Shown here one piece after another: positions 45,706 through 48,043 of a DNA stretch of 48,043 nt. The stretch is taken from the NCBI GenBank assembly GCA_902525795.1, contig CABZIT010000007.1, positions 1 through 48,043 of the forward strand, written 5' to 3'. Every line of letters begins with the position of its first letter. Position 1 is the stretch's first letter. The DNA comes from an uncultured Bacteroidota bacterium (GTDB lineage: Bacteria > Bacteroidota > Bacteroidia > Flavobacteriales > Flavobacteriaceae). Under the pieces are notes generated by a model. The model was not told where the DNA came from. It did no database searches and saw nothing but the letters and a program-made list of their open reading frames with translations. A program made the translations under genes and the position numbers.

Positions 45706-46479
45706 TTAATTGTCATTTTCAATTGAGCAAGTTAACCTTATAAAATCATTGACAGATAATTGCTCAGGCCTTTTATCAAAGATAGCATCTTCTCTTAAAT
45801 TATTTGACAAATTAAGTGTTTTTAAACCATTTCTAATTTTTTTTCTCCTTTGCTGAAAGGTAAGCTTCACAACTCTAAAAAATAATAATTCATTACACTC
45901 AAGATGAAAATTTTCTTTTCTTTTTAGTGAAATTACTGCAGATTCTACTTTGGGAACTGGATAAAAAAGATTTTTAGAAACTGTGAACAAAAAGTTGGTT
46001 TCAAAAAATACTTGTGTTAAAACAGATAATATTCCATATACTTTAGATCCTGGCTTTTCACAAATTCTTTTGGCAACTTCCAATTGAAACATTCCACACA
46101 TATCGGAAACAAACTGCTTATTCTCAATAATTTTAAATATAATCTGAGAAGAAATATTATATGGAAAATTTCCGATTATTGAAAAATTATTTCCAGAAAA
46201 CATAGCGGATAAATCTAATTTTAAAAAATCTTTTTTAATAATGATTTTTTCATCAACAAGTAATCCATTGGTAAGGAAAGCAACAGATTCATGATCAATT
46301 TCTACAAGAATTAAATTATATTTTTTTTTGAGTAAAAAGCTCGTTAAAATACCGGTTCCAGGCCCAATTTCTAAAACATTTTTTGTTTTAGGTTTTAATG
46401 ATTCTATAATTTTTTTTGCAATATTCCTGTCAATTAAAAAGTGCTGACCTAAAGATTTTTTTGGTTTTATAAAATTCAA
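45706..46479 (-). CDS. rsmA: 16S rRNA dimethyladenosine transferase RsmA
   Basis: RsmA (KsgA) dimethylates two adjacent adenines near the 3' end of 16S rRNA during small-subunit assembly, using S-adenosylmethionine. The 257-residue protein has the start KPKKSLGQHFLIDRNI, SAM motif I VLEIGPGTGILTSFL and the catalytic IGNFPYNISSQI (N-F-P-Y form, from Asn104), followed by FYPVPKVESAVISL and the C-terminal LTFQQRRKKIRNGLK. The start is TTG AAT, which gives the conserved N-terminal spacing. It lies 7 bp after serS and 10 bp before mgtE. Confidence 0.96.
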   Translation of the reverse strand: MNFIKPKKSLGQHFLIDRNIAKKIIESLKPKTKNVLEIGPGTGILTSFLLKKKYNLILVEIDHESVAFLTNGLLVDEKIIIKKDFLKLDLSAMFSGNNFSIIGNFPYNISSQIIFKIIENKQFVSDMCGMFQLEVAKRICEKPGSKVYGILSVLTQVFFETNFLFTVSKNLFYPVPKVESAVISLKRKENFHLECNELLFFRVVKLTFQQRRKKIRNGLKTLNLSNNLREDAIFDKRPEQLSVNDFIRLTCSIENDN

Positions 46480-46486
46480 ACCTAAA

Positions 46487-47755
46487 TTATTTTATAATGG
46501 AAAATCCAGTATATTTCTGCAATACTTTGGGAACTTTTATTCCATCATCAGATTGATTATTTTCCAAAATAGCAGCCAGGACTCTTGGTAATGCTAAAGC
46601 ACTACCATTTAAAGTATGCACTAAATCAATATTACCTTGATTGTCTCTATATCTAATTTTTAGTCTATTAGATTGAAAGGTTTCAAAATTGGATACAGAC
46701 GAAACTTCAAGCCATTTTTCTTGGGCCGGAGAAAATATTTCAAAGTCATAAGTCAGAGCGGAAGTAAAACCTAAGTCACCACCACATAAAGTAACAATTC
46801 TGTACGGAAGATCTAATTTTTTTATAATTCCCTGAATATGATCTTTCATCTTTTGAAGTGATTTATATGATTCTTTAGGATGCTCTATTTTGACAATTTC
46901 AACTTTATCAAATTGGTGTAATCTATTTAATCCTCTTACATCAGATCCATAACTCCCAGCTTCACGTCTAAAACAAGGAGAATAACCAGTTCTCATAATG
47001 GGAAGATTAGATTCACCTATGATTACATCTCTAAAAATATTAGTAATTGGAACCTCAGCAGTAGGGATCAAATATAAATTTTCGCTAGAAACTACATACA
47101 TTTGACCTTCTTTATCAGGCAATTGCCCCGTTCCATATGCAGAACTCTCATTTACTAGGTGTGGAATCTGAACTTCCTCATAACCTGCATCAATGTTACA
47201 GTCAAGAAAAAAAGAGATTAGAGCGCGTTGCAATTTTGCTCCCATTCCTTTGTAAACCGGGAATCCAGAGCCTGTAATTTTAGTTCCCAACTCAAAATCA
47301 ATAATATCATATTTTTTTGCAAGATCCCAATGAGGTTTTGTAAGATTTTTATCTAAACTTATTTTTGATTCATGTATAATTTTATTGTCCTTTTCATCAT
47401 TACCTGCTGGAACATCTTTGTGAGGGATATTGGGAATTTGCAGTAAATAGCTATTAATTTTCTTTTGACAATCCTCTAGGCCAGCAGCTAGATCTTTTGA
47501 TGATTTTTTTAAATCACTACTCTTGTCTTTCAAAGGTTTAACTTCGGAAGCCTTTCCAGATTGAAACAATTCTCCAATGGTTTTAGAAAGTAAATTAATC
47601 TCAGCAAGAATCCCCTCATATTGAACCTGAATAGATTTTCTTTTCTTTTCTAATACAATAATTTCATTAACCATATTATTTGCGTCAAAACCCCTTTTAG
47701 ATAATAATTTTATTGCTTCATCTTTATTAGATATAAGAAATGATGTTTTAAGCAT
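46487..47755 (-). CDS. serS: serine-tRNA ligase
   Basis: SerRS charges tRNA-Ser (and tRNA-Sec). The 422-residue protein has the N-terminal long antiparallel coiled coil that binds the tRNA extra arm (about 25-110), then the class II core with LIPTAEVPITN, motif 2 CFRREAGSYGSDVRGLNRLH and motif 3 NGSALALPRVLAAILENNQ. Length and order are normal. ATG start, 20 bp after ribF. It belongs to a run of genes ribF-serS-rsmA-mgtE-arsC with gaps of 1-20 bp. Confidence 0.97.
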   Translation of the reverse strand: MLKTSFLISNKDEAIKLLSKRGFDANNMVNEIIVLEKKRKSIQVQYEGILAEINLLSKTIGELFQSGKASEVKPLKDKSSDLKKSSKDLAAGLEDCQKKINSYLLQIPNIPHKDVPAGNDEKDNKIIHESKISLDKNLTKPHWDLAKKYDIIDFELGTKITGSGFPVYKGMGAKLQRALISFFLDCNIDAGYEEVQIPHLVNESSAYGTGQLPDKEGQMYVVSSENLYLIPTAEVPITNIFRDVIIGESNLPIMRTGYSPCFRREAGSYGSDVRGLNRLHQFDKVEIVKIEHPKESYKSLQKMKDHIQGIIKKLDLPYRIVTLCGGDLGFTSALTYDFEIFSPAQEKWLEVSSVSNFETFQSNRLKIRYRDNQGNIDLVHTLNGSALALPRVLAAILENNQSDDGIKVPKVLQKYTGFSIIK

Positions 47756-47775
47756 TGGTTAATTTTAGTTTAAAT

Positions 47776-48043
47776 TTAAGTGCTTTTTTTATTTCTTGAG
47801 ATGAATTCAATACATTTTTTTTTGTCTTCAATAAGCTGATTACTTAATTCATCTGAACCAGAAAACTTAATTTCGTTTCTAATTCTTGTTATTATTTGTA
47901 TACTTATATTTTCATCATAAATTTTTTTATCAAAATCAAAAAAATGGACTTCTATAGATGGGATTTTGTCATCAAAAGTTGGGTTGTTACCAATATTCAT
48001 CATTCCATAAATTTTAATTCCAGTAAATGTTGATGATATAAGA
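47776..48043 (-). CDS. ribF: RibF C-terminal (riboflavin kinase) part, 5' end outside window
   Basis: The frame is open to the window edge (LISSTFTGIKIYGMMNIGNN), so this is the last 88 or so residues of a bifunctional riboflavin kinase/FMN adenylyltransferase. GMMNIGNNPT carries the substrate- and magnesium-binding Asn-Pro-Thr of the flavokinase domain, and IEVHFFDFDKKIYDENISI with RIRNEIKFSG is its usual continuation. RibF makes FMN and FAD. It leads into serS with a 20-bp gap. The apparent ATG pair inside the window is within the domain and is not the real start. Confidence 0.93.
   Translation of the reverse strand, partial: LISSTFTGIKIYGMMNIGNNPTFDDKIPSIEVHFFDFDKKIYDENISIQIITRIRNEIKFSGSDELSNQLIEDKKKCIEFISRNKKST

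Noticed and set aside
45696-45722. Earlier starts for mgtE (TTG at 45722, ATG at 45716)
   Set aside because: Homologues begin near the KFKIS segment. These starts would overlap rsmA, though the ATG at 45716 cannot be fully excluded.

Overview
This window looks like a piece of chromosome from a very AT-rich, compact marine-type member of the Flavobacteriia (Bacteroidota). The evidence is internal. Exact copies of the Bacteroidota -7 promoter element (TAnnTTTG) precede several genes, I saw no clear Shine-Dalgarno sequences, and many lipoproteins carry a lipobox. The gene families are also typical: degradative-type HMG-CoA reductase, KISTS-type MetRS, OprO/P-like porins, and the coaX/outer-membrane protein/TPR/lptC order. 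I cannot name a species. I recognise 42 protein genes (two cut by the window edges), one tRNA, and no IS element, prophage, CRISPR array or rRNA.

Layout. 1-5.4 kb holds a cut beta-propeller-like protein, lipB, lysS, a small secreted protein, a single-domain Smr protein and a GH73-LysM lipoprotein. 5.5-13.5 kb holds hutU with a DUF4136 lipoprotein, an orphan OppC-type permease behind the Prc protease, then surE, a small membrane protein and lpxB. 13.5-19.6 kb holds a thioredoxin-like protein behind two tandem POT peptide transporters, then HMG-CoA reductase and a GHMP kinase. 19.6-25.7 kb is envelope biogenesis: ppiD, lptC, a TPR protein, an outer-membrane barrel and coaX. A stand-alone tRNA-Phe unit with a clear promoter and terminator follows at 25.8-25.9 kb. 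26-37.3 kb is the most accessory-looking part. One arm is an operon of a calcium-motif/lamin-tail lipoprotein, two paralogous porins, an M14 carboxypeptidase and a TPR protein. The divergent arm has a lipoprotein alpha/beta hydrolase, an SLC13 symporter and an acyl-CoA ligase. A 50-bp gap containing an operator-like dyad separates the arms. 37.3-48 kb is housekeeping: metG, an LD-carboxypeptidase, mfd, a GNAT acetyltransferase, and the run ribF-serS-rsmA-mgtE-arsC.

How the genes fit together. Much of the window serves the envelope and the uptake of peptides and cell-wall fragments (POT transporters, M14 and LD-carboxypeptidases, GH73, Prc, LptC, LpxB, porins). My best candidate for an undescribed system is the divergent locus at 27.1-37.3 kb. 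It combines a probably surface-exposed Ca-binding lipoprotein, two porins whose equivalent loops carry opposite charge, a carboxypeptidase, and a hydrolase/symporter/ligase arm.

Two window-wide traits stand out. I infer TTG starts for 11 of the 40 genes whose start is visible, with no GTG. Convergent genes almost always abut or overlap; the one exception is a 193-bp gap holding a large imperfect inverted repeat. No stretch longer than 300 bases lacks a gene.
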